Source: Corynebacterium propinquum DSM 44285 (GTDB lineage Bacteria; Actinomycetota; Actinomycetes; Mycobacteriales; Mycobacteriaceae). Taken from it: a DNA stretch of 64,000 bases. The stretch's first letter is position 1; every line of letters begins with the position of its first letter. This document shows, one piece after another, positions 36,378 through 46,308 of this stretch. The notes under the pieces are model-generated. The model was given only the letters and a program-made list of their open reading frames with translations, made no database searches and was not told the DNA's origin. Position numbers and translations under genes: made by a program. The DNA is taken from assembly GCF_000375525.1 (NCBI RefSeq), contig NZ_AQXC01000011.1, positions 51,128 to 115,127 of the forward strand, in the 5' to 3' direction.

Positions 36378-37466
36378 TTAACGCTTTTCCGGCGCAGCAA
36401 CCGCCCCGGTATCAACACTATGAATGAGCTCGACAGCCTTCGTAATATCTTCCGGTGCAGTATTAGGCAACACACCATGCCCGAGATTAAAAATGTGGCC
36501 AGTAGCGTGACCGGCAGTAATCGCATCGGCAGCTTCGCCTTTAATGCGAGTAATCTCTCGGGCCATTGCCTGCTCACCGCTGAACAAAATCGCAGGATCC
36601 AAATTACCCTGCAACACCCGCGGCCCCACAGCATTGTGAATACGCTCAGCCGCACTGTCCATCGGCACACGCCAATCCACACCCATAACTTCCGAACCCG
36701 CCTGGCTCATCGCGCCAAGTAATTCTCCCGTGCCGACGCCGAAGTGGATACGCGGGATCTCACCTTCCACAGACTCCAGGATGCGCTGCGAATACGGCAG
36801 CACGAACTCTCGATAATCGCGCTCTGTGAGATATCCAGCCCAGGAATCAAACAACTGCATGGCATCGATGCCTGCAGTAATCTGCGTCTGCAAAAAGCGC
36901 GTTACCGTCGGGGTGATTTTTTCCATCAGCAAATGCCACGTATCCGGGTCTGAATGCATCAGGGATTTCGTGCGCTCATGGTTTTTCGACGGACCACCTT
37001 CCACGAGGTAGCTAGCCAAGGTAAACGGGGCTCCAACGAAACCAATGAGCGCCTGGGAATCCGTGAGCTCATCCAGAATGATGCCAATTCCCTCTGCCAC
37101 CTCCGCGATGTCGTCGTCAAGCACCGGCAGGTTGCGCACATCCTGTGGGGTGCGCACGGCATGTGCCATCACAGGACCGCGCCCCGGAACAATTTCGACG
37201 TCAATGCCCGCCGCTTTCAAGGGGATGACGATGTCAGAAAACAAAATTGCGGCATCGACATCGTGGCGTCGGACTGGCTGCATAGTGATTTCCGCAAGCA
37301 TGTCGGGCTTAAAACACGCATCCAGCATGCTGGTTCCTTCACGCAGCTCGCGATATTCCGGAAGGCTCCGGCCAGCCTGGCGCATAAACCACACGGGGGT
37401 ACGGCTCGGGGTGCGGCCGTGAGCAGCAGCAAGGAAAGGCGAATTATTCAGATTCCGACGCGTCAT
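36378..37466 (-). CDS. hemE: Uroporphyrinogen decarboxylase
   Basis: About 362 residues. The family motif PVWFMRQAGRSLPEYRELR (about 28-46) with the catalytic arginine, LIGFVGAPFTLASYLVEGG and the C-terminal GHIFNLGHGVLPNTAPEDI are clear. It removes four carboxyl groups from uroporphyrinogen III to give coproporphyrinogen III. I chose ATG 37466 because it follows GGGGG; ATG 37475 is possible. A 16-bp palindrome (see 37482-37497) lies 16 bases upstream of this start. Confidence 0.95.
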   Translation of the reverse strand: MTRRNLNNSPFLAAAHGRTPSRTPVWFMRQAGRSLPEYRELREGTSMLDACFKPDMLAEITMQPVRRHDVDAAILFSDIVIPLKAAGIDVEIVPGRGPVMAHAVRTPQDVRNLPVLDDDIAEVAEGIGIILDELTDSQALIGFVGAPFTLASYLVEGGPSKNHERTKSLMHSDPDTWHLLMEKITPTVTRFLQTQITAGIDAMQLFDSWAGYLTERDYREFVLPYSQRILESVEGEIPRIHFGVGTGELLGAMSQAGSEVMGVDWRVPMDSAAERIHNAVGPRVLQGNLDPAILFSGEQAMAREITRIKGEAADAITAGHATGHIFNLGHGVLPNTAPEDITKAVELIHSVDTGAVAAPEKR

Positions 37467-37481
37467 AGCCCCCATTATCCA

Positions 37482-37497
37482 CGAGGTAGCGACCTAG
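37482..37497. promoter_or_regulatory. Operator-like palindrome upstream of hemE
   Basis: CGAGGTAGCGACCTAG matches CTAGGTCGCGACCTAG of the aldo/keto reductase gene at 14 of 16 bases. It is about 16 bases from the hemE start codon, a position where a bound protein would block transcription start or elongation. It may regulate hemE alone, since hemG starts about 1400 bases farther on. Confidence 0.5.
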
Positions 37498-37636
37498 AAC
37501 GAAACCGGAATCAGAGGCTTCACGGGAATCAGGGCAATTCATGGGGGTCAGGGCCATTCTTGGGTTTCGGGGCCATGGAGGTAGCCAGGGCAATGATGGG
37601 ATTCAGGCGTGCTGGCGTTCAAAGACATGCTGGTCT

Positions 37637-38581
37637 TCAGTGGCTCAGAGATATTTCACTAGACCGGGCGTCGTGAGTGCTCCCCGGTTTCTCAGGTTTC
37701 TTAGCCTCCGGCGCCTTATTGGCGCCTTTCAGTTTCTTCTCCGACTGCTTTTTCGCTTGCTTTTCTTTTTTCTTCTGCATGCGACGTTCCTGTTCGGCAC
37801 GAAGCTCTTGTTCCATCTGCCGCATGCGTTCTAATTCACCCGTGTAATCAAGCGTCTCGTTACGTCCGCCAAAGATGAGTGTGAGAACAGCAGCGACGCC
37901 AACCAGCACTTGCAAATTACCGTCAACGAGGTAGAACGCTTCCGGAATGTCCGACAAAGGATTACCCGAGGATCCGAAAATCAAAACCAGCCGGAACGTA
38001 AAATATAGGCCAAAGAAAAACAGCATCCGCCGCGCCAATCCGGCCCGTTTATGCTGTGTATTCACCAAATACAGCATCGCTGCCAGCAACCCCAATAGCA
38101 GCACAGAGATAAGCCCCATCAAGACAATCGAGCCGTAGACACCAAAGTTCAGCAGATTCTCGCTGATGGTTTGGCCGCTTTCTTCAATGCTGCTGGCAGC
38201 CTGCGCCTGCAGCTCAGATGGGTCCCACAACGCCAAAGCGATGTTCAGGATTTGATGGATAAGCTCCACGAGCAAAATGCCAGCCCACAGCCGGACATAC
38301 AGCCGAACGGAATCCGGCTGGTCCGGGCGATCAGATTTCTTCAGCCCCCGCTTCGGGTCGTGTTCTTTCGCCCCCTGCCCCTGGCGCCCGTACCCTTTCG
38401 GCCTCGCTGCTCCCGATGCGTCAAGGTTTGGGTCTGCAGCATTGTTGGTACTTGCTGCATTCTTTGTGTTTGCAGCATTATTCGTACTTGCTACATACTT
38501 TGTGCTTGCAGCATTATGCATGCTCACTGCATCCTTTGCCGTTGGGCCGGTCACGGGAGATTGGGACTGCATATTCACCAT
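37637..38581 (-). CDS. Membrane protein, unknown function, within the hem cluster
   Basis: About 314 residues from ATG 38581 (AAGGTG upstream; the longer frame starts with GTG). The N-terminal 60 residues are short repeats (KYVASTNNAAN and similar) encoded by tandem DNA repeats at about 38440-38530. Then a charged stretch and four membrane segments (about 92-110, 150-170, 180-200, 215-240), ending with a Lys/Glu-rich coiled tail (KEKQAKKQSEKK). Position between hemE and hemB fits a conserved corynebacterial membrane protein of unknown function; a direct role in heme synthesis is not shown. Confidence 0.65.
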   Translation of the reverse strand: MVNMQSQSPVTGPTAKDAVSMHNAASTKYVASTNNAANTKNAASTNNAADPNLDASGAARPKGYGRQGQGAKEHDPKRGLKKSDRPDQPDSVRLYVRLWAGILLVELIHQILNIALALWDPSELQAQAASSIEESGQTISENLLNFGVYGSIVLMGLISVLLLGLLAAMLYLVNTQHKRAGLARRMLFFFGLYFTFRLVLIFGSSGNPLSDIPEAFYLVDGNLQVLVGVAAVLTLIFGGRNETLDYTGELERMRQMEQELRAEQERRMQKKKEKQAKKQSEKKLKGANKAPEAKKPEKPGSTHDARSSEISLSH

Positions 38582-38711
38582 AGGGTGCACCTTATACACT
38601 GCATGATTTTTGTGCACGACCGCAGGCAGCGCTCACCCACCAGGTGGCAAGCTACTGCTGACAGCTACCGGCTACTACCAGTTACTGCTGGCTACTGCCA
38701 GTTACTACTGA

Positions 38712-39701
38712 TTACTGCTGGTTCAACATCCGCGCGGCATCGGTGGCGAAATACGTCAGGATTTGATTAGCCCCTGCACGCTTAATGCTCAACAACGATT
38801 CCATCATGGCAGCGTCGCGATCAACCCAGCCATTAAGGCCAGCGGCCTGGATCATCGAGTACTCACCAGAAACCTGGTAGGCGGAGACCGGAACCGGCGA
38901 AAACTCTGCAATCTCGCTGATAATATCCAGATACGCCAAAGCAGGTTTGACCATGACAAAGTCCGCGCCTTCATCGATATCCAGCTGCGCCTCCAGCAAG
39001 GACTCCCGGCGGTTAGCAGGATCCTGTTGATAAGTACGACGATCGCCTTGCAAAGACGAACCAACTGCCTCACGGAACGGTCCGAAAAACGCCGAGGCAT
39101 ATTTCGCGGAGTAAGCCATAATCGCGACGTCTTTAAAGCCTGCAGCGTCCAGACCTGAACGGATAGCCGCAACCTGCCCATCCATCATTCCGGATGGCGA
39201 CACCAGGTGCGCACCAGCAGATGCCTGGCTTACCGCCATATCGACATAGCAGTCCACCGTCGCGTCGTTGAGCACCCCTCCGTCGGCGTCGAGAAGCCCA
39301 CAATGGCCATGGCTGGTGAATTCATCCAGGCAGGTATCGGCCATGATTAATAGGTCATCGCCGAATTCTTTCCGCAGGTGCGCAATAGCCCGGTTGAGGA
39401 TGCCGTTTTCTGCCCAGGCCTGGGAACCATTCTCGTCTTTGTCTTCAGCGAGTGGCACACCAAACAAGTCAACGCAACGCACACCCTGCTCTAGGGTTTG
39501 TTCTGCCGCGCGGATCAGGGAATCAAAAGTGTGCTGATAGACACCAGGCATCGCCGAGATCGCGTTCGGTTCCTCCAACCCATCGGCAATAAACATCGGG
39601 AGAATGAAATCAGCGGGACGCAGATGCGTTTCCGCAGTAAGCTCGCGCAGTGCTGGGGTGGTGCGCAGGCGACGGGGCCTTCGGGACAGAGGGTAATCCA
39701 C
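38712..39701 (-). CDS. hemB: Delta-aminolevulinic acid dehydratase
   Basis: The 329-residue protein shows the family active site: MADTCLDEFTSHGHCGLLD (about 123-141), where the metal ligands are usually three cysteines but the second is replaced by Asp, then the Schiff-base lysine in MAYSAKYASAFFGPFR and VMVKPALAYLDI. It joins two 5-aminolevulinates into porphobilinogen. GTG start. It lies 120 bases downstream of the hemD gene. The mixed Cys-Asp-Cys site may be normal for actinobacteria. Confidence 0.95.
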   Translation of the reverse strand: MDYPLSRRPRRLRTTPALRELTAETHLRPADFILPMFIADGLEEPNAISAMPGVYQHTFDSLIRAAEQTLEQGVRCVDLFGVPLAEDKDENGSQAWAENGILNRAIAHLRKEFGDDLLIMADTCLDEFTSHGHCGLLDADGGVLNDATVDCYVDMAVSQASAGAHLVSPSGMMDGQVAAIRSGLDAAGFKDVAIMAYSAKYASAFFGPFREAVGSSLQGDRRTYQQDPANRRESLLEAQLDIDEGADFVMVKPALAYLDIISEIAEFSPVPVSAYQVSGEYSMIQAAGLNGWVDRDAAMMESLLSIKRAGANQILTYFATDAARMLNQQ

Positions 39702-39821
39702 TTCGGGGACCTTCCTTAATTTCCATATTGGGATGCTGGATTAGCGCTAGGGCAAAATCGACATTAGGGCACGATCGGCATGGGGACAGGGCAGGCCCTA
39801 GTGCAAAGGTAGTACCGCGTC

Positions 39822-41510
39822 TTAGCTCGGGCTTGTCGACGAAGCGGCCTTCCGACGCGTACGACGCTTTTTCCTCGGAGCCGGCAAGTTACCGGTCGCG
39901 CGCAAGTGCGCAACGTGGTCCGCCAAAGCGTCGATAAGATGTGGAACATCGGCAACTTCAGGGACGACGTCGACACGCAGCCCAACCTCTTCCGCTGCCG
40001 CTTTCGCCATCGGCCCAATACACGCAATGATCGTACGCTGATGTGGTTTACCAGCGATTCCTACAAGGTTGCGGACGGTCGATCCGGACGTGAACGCCAC
40101 CGCATCGAAACCACCAGTTTTGATCATGTCGCGGGTTTCCGCCGACGGCGGGGCTGCGCGCACAGTCCGGTAGGCCACCACGTCATCGACTTCCCAGCCC
40201 AGCGCCTCCAGGCCTTCCACCAAGGCGTCGCCAGCAATGTCTGCACGTGGTAGGAGCACACGGCCCACGGCGTCGATATCTTCCACATACGGTGGGAACG
40301 ATTCCACCAGACCATGGGCATTTTGCGCATCGGCTTTCGGCAGGGCCTCGGGCACCATGCCCTTCTCGCGGATCGCTTCTGCGGTTTTTCCTCCCACAGC
40401 AGCCAGGTGCACACCTGCAAAATCGCGGGCATCCAAACCCAAGTCAGCAATTTTGTCCCACACAACCTTGACCGCATTCACACTGGTGAACACGACCCAC
40501 TTATAACGGCCCTCCACGATGCCTTTGATCGCGCGATCCATCTGGGCTGGGTTGCGCGGCGGCTCCACAGAAATCGTCGGCACTAATTGTGGAATGGCAC
40601 CATAGGACGCCAGCTGTGCTGACATGGGGCCTGCTTGTTCCTTCGTGCGTGGCACAAGTACCCGCCACCCATACAGCGGACGATTTTCCCACCACGAATA
40701 CTTGGACCGATCATCGAAACTCCGACCCAACGTCACCACCAAGGTCCCGTCGAGTTCAGCGTTCAGCTTGCCCAACGTTTCCAGGGTGGCCTCGTAAGTG
40801 CGCTGCAACCGGGTGGTTCCGTTGACCGTCACGAACGCGGGGGTATCGACGCTCATCCCACGAGCTGTGAGTTCCTCGGCGATCGTCGGGAGTTCCGAGG
40901 CGAAGGTTTGCAGCACGATGGGCTGGGTTGCCACAGATAGTTGATCCCAGTCGACGTCGCCGTCAGTCATGTCAGCTTCGGTGTAGGTTGAGCCCAATGC
41001 CAACCCCGCGAACGACGGCACGGTGGATGGCAATGACATACCGGGCACGACTTGGAATTCCATGCCCGCAGCGCTAACGGCAGAAATTTCTGCCAGAATC
41101 GTTTCTCGGTTCAATGGATTTCCGGCGACCAAGCGGATGACGTCGCTGCCCTCGGCGTCTGTTAATGCAGAGCGTAACTGCTCTACAACTTGCTCAGAGC
41201 CGGCAAATTCCCGAATATCTGCAGCCGTGGGAGCCGCTGGACGCGGTGGCTTCCTGCGTGCACCCTGGGCTTTCGCTTCAGCGCACAGGCGAGCATATTC
41301 TTGCTCTGCGGCATCCAGTTTCTCCTGCGGCACGGGCAGTGCCGAGCCAACAACTTCACGTACTCCGGCAAGCACTTGCGAGTCGGCGACCGCAATGGCG
41401 TTGTACGCGAGCACTTCCCTAGCGCGAACTGTCAGAAGGTCCGGGTTGCCGGGTCCGGCGCCGACGAACACCACTTTGCCTTGGTGTGCGACGGAGGGGG
41501 CGTTACTCAT
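39822..41510 (-). CDS. hemD: Fused uroporphyrinogen-III C-methyltransferase/synthase
   Basis: The 562-residue protein has two domains. Residues 1-255 are a SUMT/CobA-type SAM methyltransferase (VGAGPGNPDLLTVRAREVLA near residue 17; GNPLNRETILAE and PGMSLPSTVPSFAG near 135-165). Residues about 270-545 are uroporphyrinogen-III synthase (GWRVLVPRTKEQAGPMSAQL). This fusion is usual in actinobacteria and feeds heme, and potentially siroheme or cobalamin. The C-terminal tail is Lys/Arg-rich. In the N-terminal domain the glycine loops of SUMT are incomplete to my eye, so methyltransferase activity is less certain than HemD activity. ATG start. Confidence 0.9.
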   Translation of the reverse strand: MSNAPSVAHQGKVVFVGAGPGNPDLLTVRAREVLAYNAIAVADSQVLAGVREVVGSALPVPQEKLDAAEQEYARLCAEAKAQGARRKPPRPAAPTAADIREFAGSEQVVEQLRSALTDAEGSDVIRLVAGNPLNRETILAEISAVSAAGMEFQVVPGMSLPSTVPSFAGLALGSTYTEADMTDGDVDWDQLSVATQPIVLQTFASELPTIAEELTARGMSVDTPAFVTVNGTTRLQRTYEATLETLGKLNAELDGTLVVTLGRSFDDRSKYSWWENRPLYGWRVLVPRTKEQAGPMSAQLASYGAIPQLVPTISVEPPRNPAQMDRAIKGIVEGRYKWVVFTSVNAVKVVWDKIADLGLDARDFAGVHLAAVGGKTAEAIREKGMVPEALPKADAQNAHGLVESFPPYVEDIDAVGRVLLPRADIAGDALVEGLEALGWEVDDVVAYRTVRAAPPSAETRDMIKTGGFDAVAFTSGSTVRNLVGIAGKPHQRTIIACIGPMAKAAAEEVGLRVDVVPEVADVPHLIDALADHVAHLRATGNLPAPRKKRRTRRKAASSTSPS

Positions 41511-41725
41511 ATAGACCTTTTCTACGCGCGGTCACGGACAGAAAACAAAAATAAATCACGACGAGGCGCCATCACCTGTGGTTTTGCCCTTAACCGGACC
41601 CAAACCGATGACAGCACAATATCGTGTGGTAGTACCAGCTTAAAGTAGACGCTGTAAAACTAAAAAACAAACGGATTAGTCAGGGTTCACTCGCCAGTTA
41701 GGTCCAGGCCACGAGTAGATGCTGT

Positions 41726-42619
41726 TTAGGATTCGCCCAACAGCTCCGCAGCTCCGTCGGCAAGCAACGTCTGGGAAATTTCTTCACCGATTGCAATCGG
41801 ATCGGTGCCACTGGCAGTGGCAAGCAACCGCTTGCTCCCATCAAATGCAAACACCCCACCGTGTGCCGTAATAATCCCGGTTTCTGCGGCAAACGTGGAA
41901 TAGGCAGCCACCGGCGCGGTACAGCCGGCTTCCAACCGGTTAAGAACCACCCGCTCTGCCAATGCGCAATCCCGGTCAACCGCGCTGGTGAGCTTGTCGA
42001 CGACCGCAACTACCTCTGCATCATCTGCGCGCACTTCCACAGCCAGGGCACCCTGCGCCGGAGCCGGCATGACTTCATCCGCGGCAAAAACCTGCGTTGC
42101 TTTGTCCTGGTAACCGTTGCGAATTAGTCCTGCATAGGCCAAAACCACTGCATCGAGTTCGCCATCATCGATCTTGCCCATGCGGGTTTCGATATTGCCA
42201 CGCAACGGCCGAATATCCAGATCCGGACGCAATGCCAACAGCTGCGAGATCCTCCGAGGTGCCGAGGTACCAACACGCGCACCTTCTGGCAATTGATCTA
42301 GGTTCATACCATCACGCGCAATGAGTGCTTCTCGGTTGTCTGCGCGTTTCGGGATCACCAGGTGGAATCGTTCGTCGGCAGCCGTCGGCAAGTCCTTAAA
42401 CGAATGTACTGCCACGTCACACTGTCCGGCAGCCAACGCCTCGCGCAGCTTTTGGGTGAAGACGCCAACCCCAATCCGCTCGACTGGCGCCATATTCACA
42501 TCGCCTTCAGTCTTGACGATCTTCAGCTCCGCCTGCGCACCGGCCGCAATAATCCAGTCTCGGACATGCCCAGCCTGTGTGGTGGCCAGTTTCGAGCCAC
42601 GAGTACCGATCTGCAACAT
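41726..42619 (-). CDS. hemC: Porphobilinogen deaminase (hydroxymethylbilane synthase)
   Basis: The 297-residue protein has the deaminase fold motifs: [16 protein letters not shown], the arginine-rich active site ([34 protein letters not shown], about 118-151) and [13 protein letters not shown], whose Cys (about 236) binds the dipyrromethane cofactor. It polymerises four porphobilinogens. ATG start. hemA is 58 bases upstream and hemD 215 bases downstream. Two CGTCGGCAAG copies lie in the coding region. Confidence 0.97.
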   Translation of the reverse strand: MLQIGTRGSKLATTQAGHVRDWIIAAGAQAELKIVKTEGDVNMAPVERIGVGVFTQKLREALAAGQCDVAVHSFKDLPTAADERFHLVIPKRADNREALIARDGMNLDQLPEGARVGTSAPRRISQLLALRPDLDIRPLRGNIETRMGKIDDGELDAVVLAYAGLIRNGYQDKATQVFAADEVMPAPAQGALAVEVRADDAEVVAVVDKLTSAVDRDCALAERVVLNRLEAGCTAPVAAYSTFAAETGIITAHGGVFAFDGSKRLLATASGTDPIAIGEEISQTLLADGAAELLGES

Positions 42620-42677
42620 GTTCTACTCCTTAGATGTGTCAAGAACTCTCTAGTGATAGTTTGCTAGGTCTAGCCCG

Positions 42678-44243
42678 CTAGCTCTGATGAGGCGGCTGGT
42701 GAAAACCGGTAGACGTGGAAAATTTGTTTGCAGCCGACGTCTCAGCTCCTGAATTACTGCTATTGCTGTTATTGCTGCCCATCGCAATGACTTCTTGTAC
42801 CGACGGCAACTCATTTGCATCTACCGAAACCGGGCTACCGTCGATTTCCAAACCAAACATCTCTTGTAGCGCGGTTTCGTGGCTGACAGCGCCGGATTCC
42901 GCAGCCAACTTTTTCGCTCGCACTGTAGGCTCGTGCAACAACTTGTCGACGGCCCGCCTAATCGCGACCTGCACTTGCGCGAAGTCATCATCTGACATGT
43001 TTGGGCGACGTTGCCGCAGCCGCGCCATTTCGCATTCCACCACCCCCGCGGCGTGTTTACGCAGAGCCGAAACTGCCGGCACCACCTCACGCACGCGCTG
43101 TTCTGAGGCAAAGGACTGGAGCTCCTCACGCACGATCCGCTTGGCGTCCTGGTGTCCGATTGTGGTGTCTTCTTCGCTTTGCGACGTCAACGACTGGTGC
43201 AACCGCTCAATATTTACCAGGTCTACCCCTGGAAGATCTGCCGTATCGTCAGCGATATCCCGCGGCAACGACAGATCAATCAAAACGACGTGGTCGCGTC
43301 GTACCTCAGGGAAAGATGCCCGCTCGACAGTGTAGTTATCGGCACCGGTTGCCGAGACAATGATGTCTACCTCCCCGTATGCCCTATAGCGGTCTGTAAA
43401 ATCCACGGCTTCTGCTCGTACTCCGGCCTGATGCGCGTGGTCTACAAGGTTGTCGGCACGCTCGCGCGTCCGGTTGGCAACGATAATCTTGTCGACGCCC
43501 AGTCGGCCCAAATGCGTTGCAGCGAGCGAAGCCATGGCCCCGGCTCCTAATACCAAAGCGGTACGGCCGATCAACAGGGGCTCGTCGGCACGATTCACGT
43601 TCGATGTCGTCCGGGAGGCCACAGTGTCAGCCGTGTTGTCAGCCATAGTGTCAGTGGATTGGTTGGCAGTGGACTGGTGAGCTGTACCTACAGACTTTTC
43701 CAGAGAAAGGTCCATGTACTGCAGGGCTTCGTTTAATGCCACCGTCACCATGGACGCACCGGCTTCGTCGATATCAGTTTCAGTGTGCACCCTTTTACCT
43801 GCACGTAACGCAGATTGGGCAAGGGCATGAAGAGTTTTCCCGGCAGTGTTTGCGGCGACTGCTCGCTGGTAGGCCTGGCGCACTTGGCCGATGATCTGTT
43901 GCTCACCAACCACCATCGAATCCAGACCCGAGGCAACAACCATCATGTGCTCAGCGGCAGCATCCGCATACCGCACATAGAGATAGCTGCGGAGTTCATC
44001 GATATCGATCCCCGAAACTCGATGCAGCACCTCCACCACATCCTGTACGCCCGAGTGGAATGAATTAGTGACGCAATAGACCTCAAGGCGGTTACAGGTC
44101 GAAATAATCATCGCCTCAGTCAACGACGGGGTGGCTACAAGCGCGGCAGCTGTCTCCTCGCGTTGCATGCCATCCACGCTCAGTCGCTCCAATAAAGCGA
44201 CCGGAGCCGAACGATGGGACATTCCCACGACGAGCACGCTCAC
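42678..44243 (-). CDS. hemA: Glutamyl-tRNA reductase
   Basis: The 521-residue protein begins VLVVGMSHRSAPVALLERL; catalytic Cys lies in IISTCNRLEVYCV (about residue 50), followed by the GEQQIIGQVRQAY segment and the NADPH motif VLGAGAMASLAATHLG. It reduces Glu-tRNA(Glu) to glutamate-1-semialdehyde, the first committed step of heme synthesis in bacteria with the C5 route. It is longer than usual (about 420-470) because of a Thr/Ser/Asp-rich insertion (about 190-225) and a C-terminal Asn/Ser-rich tail of about 45 residues. GTG start. Next comes a 377-base spacer without genes. Confidence 0.96.
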   Translation of the reverse strand: MSVLVVGMSHRSAPVALLERLSVDGMQREETAAALVATPSLTEAMIISTCNRLEVYCVTNSFHSGVQDVVEVLHRVSGIDIDELRSYLYVRYADAAAEHMMVVASGLDSMVVGEQQIIGQVRQAYQRAVAANTAGKTLHALAQSALRAGKRVHTETDIDEAGASMVTVALNEALQYMDLSLEKSVGTAHQSTANQSTDTMADNTADTVASRTTSNVNRADEPLLIGRTALVLGAGAMASLAATHLGRLGVDKIIVANRTRERADNLVDHAHQAGVRAEAVDFTDRYRAYGEVDIIVSATGADNYTVERASFPEVRRDHVVLIDLSLPRDIADDTADLPGVDLVNIERLHQSLTSQSEEDTTIGHQDAKRIVREELQSFASEQRVREVVPAVSALRKHAAGVVECEMARLRQRRPNMSDDDFAQVQVAIRRAVDKLLHEPTVRAKKLAAESGAVSHETALQEMFGLEIDGSPVSVDANELPSVQEVIAMGSNNSNSSNSGAETSAANKFSTSTGFHQPPHQS

Positions 44244-44620
44244 ATTTTCCTCCGCTATCTCGTTAACTCAGCTATTACAGTTCCGTGCACCCTTGGCTTA
44301 GCGTAACGCTGGACTGAAGGTTTCAGCATTAGGCTTCCATTCAAGCACTCAAGCACTCAAGAACTTCACGACCAATTCTTGCCATCGTATCAACCAAAAG
44401 GATAGTCCCGGGGGCCACCGAAAGCAGAATCGTGTGTCACTGCGGCTTTACCGGCCCCATCCTTTTTGTCCGCTACTTCTATCGCAGCTTAAAAATTGCG
44501 TCAGATGCTTATCGACGTTTTATGCCTCTGTCCGCAGTCTCTGGATCAGCCTCTGTGATCAACCACAGCCATCAGCCTCTTTGGTCAGCCGCAGCCTTTG
44601 GGCCAACCCTGACCTTAGGG
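44244..44620. other. Spacer between hemA and the glutaredoxin-like gene
   Basis: No convincing gene is seen. The promoter of hemA (minus strand) should lie in the left part. The right part (about 44530-44600) has imperfect repeats of ATCAGCCTCTGTG and GGTCAGCCGCAGCC. A short plus-strand frame at 44432-44632 runs into the next gene and has no ribosome-binding site. A 6-bp inverted repeat (AACCCT, six-base loop, AGGGTT) at 44605-44622 overlaps the glutaredoxin-like gene stop and may help termination. Confidence 0.5.
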
Positions 44621-45022
44621 TTATTCAGCTAAGGCCTGCTGTAATTCCTCATTATCAACTTCCCAACACGAAAATTCCTCGTCGTCGAGAACTACGACTG
44701 GAACACGATCGCCGAATTCCATAGCCAACTCAGCATCATCATCAACGTTGCGGACCACGAAACTCGCTCCAGCGGCAGCAACAATTGGTGCTATCTGATC
44801 ACGGACGCGAACACACGACCCACAATTCGTGCGGACCATAAGCTCTACCGCATGCGCTGAATTGGCTTCATCACGCACCTGGCGGAAAGTTCTTTCTTCG
44901 GCGACACTTGACGAAGAATCTGGCACAGGCTCAGTGGTCCCAGCATTCCTTGGCCCTGCATTCGTTGTCCCCACATCCGTACTAGCATCTGCGGGCACTG
45001 CACGTCGTACGGGATATTCCAT
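44621..45022 (-). CDS. Glutaredoxin-like protein
   Basis: The 133-residue protein has a disordered N-terminal part of about 45 residues (rich in Ala, Thr, Asn) and then a thioredoxin-fold domain: VELMVRTNCGSCVRVRDQI with CXXC, RVPVVVLDDEEFS with the cis-proline. It is of the glutaredoxin-like DUF836 kind seen beside hemA and serB in mycobacteria (Rv0508). It probably works in a redox reaction; partner unknown. ATG start; divergent from the SerB-like gene. Confidence 0.82.
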   Translation of the reverse strand: MEYPVRRAVPADASTDVGTTNAGPRNAGTTEPVPDSSSSVAEERTFRQVRDEANSAHAVELMVRTNCGSCVRVRDQIAPIVAAAGASFVVRNVDDDAELAMEFGDRVPVVVLDDEEFSCWEVDNEELQQALAE

Positions 45023-45154
45023 GTTTCAACCCACCTTCCTCGGTCAATGATTTTCTCGTATGCTGGCCTCGCATGGTGGCCTCGTTTGGCGGCTTTCTCG
45101 TATTGTAGGGCAGTTCTTGTAGGGCGGTTTGCATAAACGGGTAGTCTTTAAACC

Positions 45155-46219
45155 GTGAATTTCTTGTCTGATCCTGACGGTGGCGGGCTGAACTCGGCAG
45201 AAGATTTCCTCGCAGAATGGTCTGCTAGTCGCGGAAACCTTCGACGTTTTTTGGAAAACACGGTAATGCCGCCGTTGGACGAGGCACATCAGCAAGAAGC
45301 TGGCGAAGCAGCCGCCGCTAATGCAATCAATGAAGCCTTCGGCATCGAACTCCCCGACTTCGACTCGGGCGTAGCTTCAGTTTCGGGTTCGGTGGAAGCC
45401 GCAGGAAGCTTCAAGCTCACACAACCGGATCCGGATATCCCACAGGACACCGGCGCAGCAGCATTTTTTGATGTTGACAACACGCTGATCCAGGGCTCTT
45501 CTTTGGTGGTTTTAGCCATGGGGTTGGCGCGGAAACGTTTTTTCCGTCTGCGAGACATCGCGCCCATCGCCTGGAAGCAAATTAAATACCGCGTTACAGG
45601 CTCAGAAAACATCTCGGATGTTGCTGACGGGCGTGAATTGGCGCTGGAATTCATCAAAGGCCGCACGGTTGAAGAACTCAATGACATTTGCCAGGAAATC
45701 GTCGATTCGCGAGTAGCAGATAAGGCTTATCCGGCTACTCGCGAGCTAGCGAACAAGCACCTCGCCGCTGGTCAGCAGGTATGGCTTGTAACAGCAACCC
45801 CGGTGCAGCTGGCGCAGATTCTGGCCCAACGCTTCGGTTTCACGGGTGCACTGGGCACTGTTCCAGAGGTGAAGGATGGCAAATTCACCGGCCGCTTGGT
45901 AGGCGATATTTTGCACGGCCCGGGTAAAAAACATGCCGTTGCGGCTTTGGCAGCGATGGAAAAACTCGACCTGGAGCGCTGCACAGCCTATTCTGATTCG
46001 ATTAATGACATCCCCATGCTGACGATGGTGGGCACAGCCGTCGCTATTAATCCAGATCGCGATCTGCGCAAGGAAGCCGAATCCCGTGGGTGGCAAGTCA
46101 ACGACTACCGCTCACTACGCAAAGCCGTCCGCTCGTTCGGCCTGCCTGCCTTGGTCACCGCACTGTTTTCTTATGGTGCGTACGGCGGTTGGAAAATCTG
46201 GGGCCCATCGAAGAAGTAG
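45155..46219 (+). CDS. HAD family hydrolase, SerB-like
   Basis: The 354-residue protein has the HAD-IB features: AAFFDVDNTLIQGSSLVVLAMG (motif I, Asp nucleophile about residue 107) and, in the C-terminal half, YSDSINDIPMLTMVG with motif III/IV aspartates. The N-terminal 95 residues are not conserved HAD sequence and are Ala/Glu-rich. Mycobacterial SerB1 (Rv0505c) is in the same place. Phosphoserine phosphatase activity is possible but unproven; others are phosphatidyl-type phosphatases. GTG start. Ends with a C-terminal hydrophobic stretch (ALVTALFSYGAYGGW). Confidence 0.85.
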   Translation: MNFLSDPDGGGLNSAEDFLAEWSASRGNLRRFLENTVMPPLDEAHQQEAGEAAAANAINEAFGIELPDFDSGVASVSGSVEAAGSFKLTQPDPDIPQDTGAAAFFDVDNTLIQGSSLVVLAMGLARKRFFRLRDIAPIAWKQIKYRVTGSENISDVADGRELALEFIKGRTVEELNDICQEIVDSRVADKAYPATRELANKHLAAGQQVWLVTATPVQLAQILAQRFGFTGALGTVPEVKDGKFTGRLVGDILHGPGKKHAVAALAAMEKLDLERCTAYSDSINDIPMLTMVGTAVAINPDRDLRKEAESRGWQVNDYRSLRKAVRSFGLPALVTALFSYGAYGGWKIWGPSKK

Positions 46220-46308
46220 CGCCACACCAATTCCTCCTGGCCAACTCCTGTCTCCTGTCAAACAATTCGTGCTAGCGCAACCCTGCTAGCGCAACCCTGC
46301 TTTGCCCC

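Noticed and set aside
41960..43500. Polar (strand-biased) signal such as KOPS for the 10-mer
   Set aside because: Copies of CGTCGGCAAG and its complement are mixed along the window and not skewed to one strand strongly enough.
44432..44632. A 66-residue plus-strand frame in the spacer next to hemA
   Set aside because: No ribosome-binding site, overlaps the next gene on the other strand, and consists of imperfect repeats.
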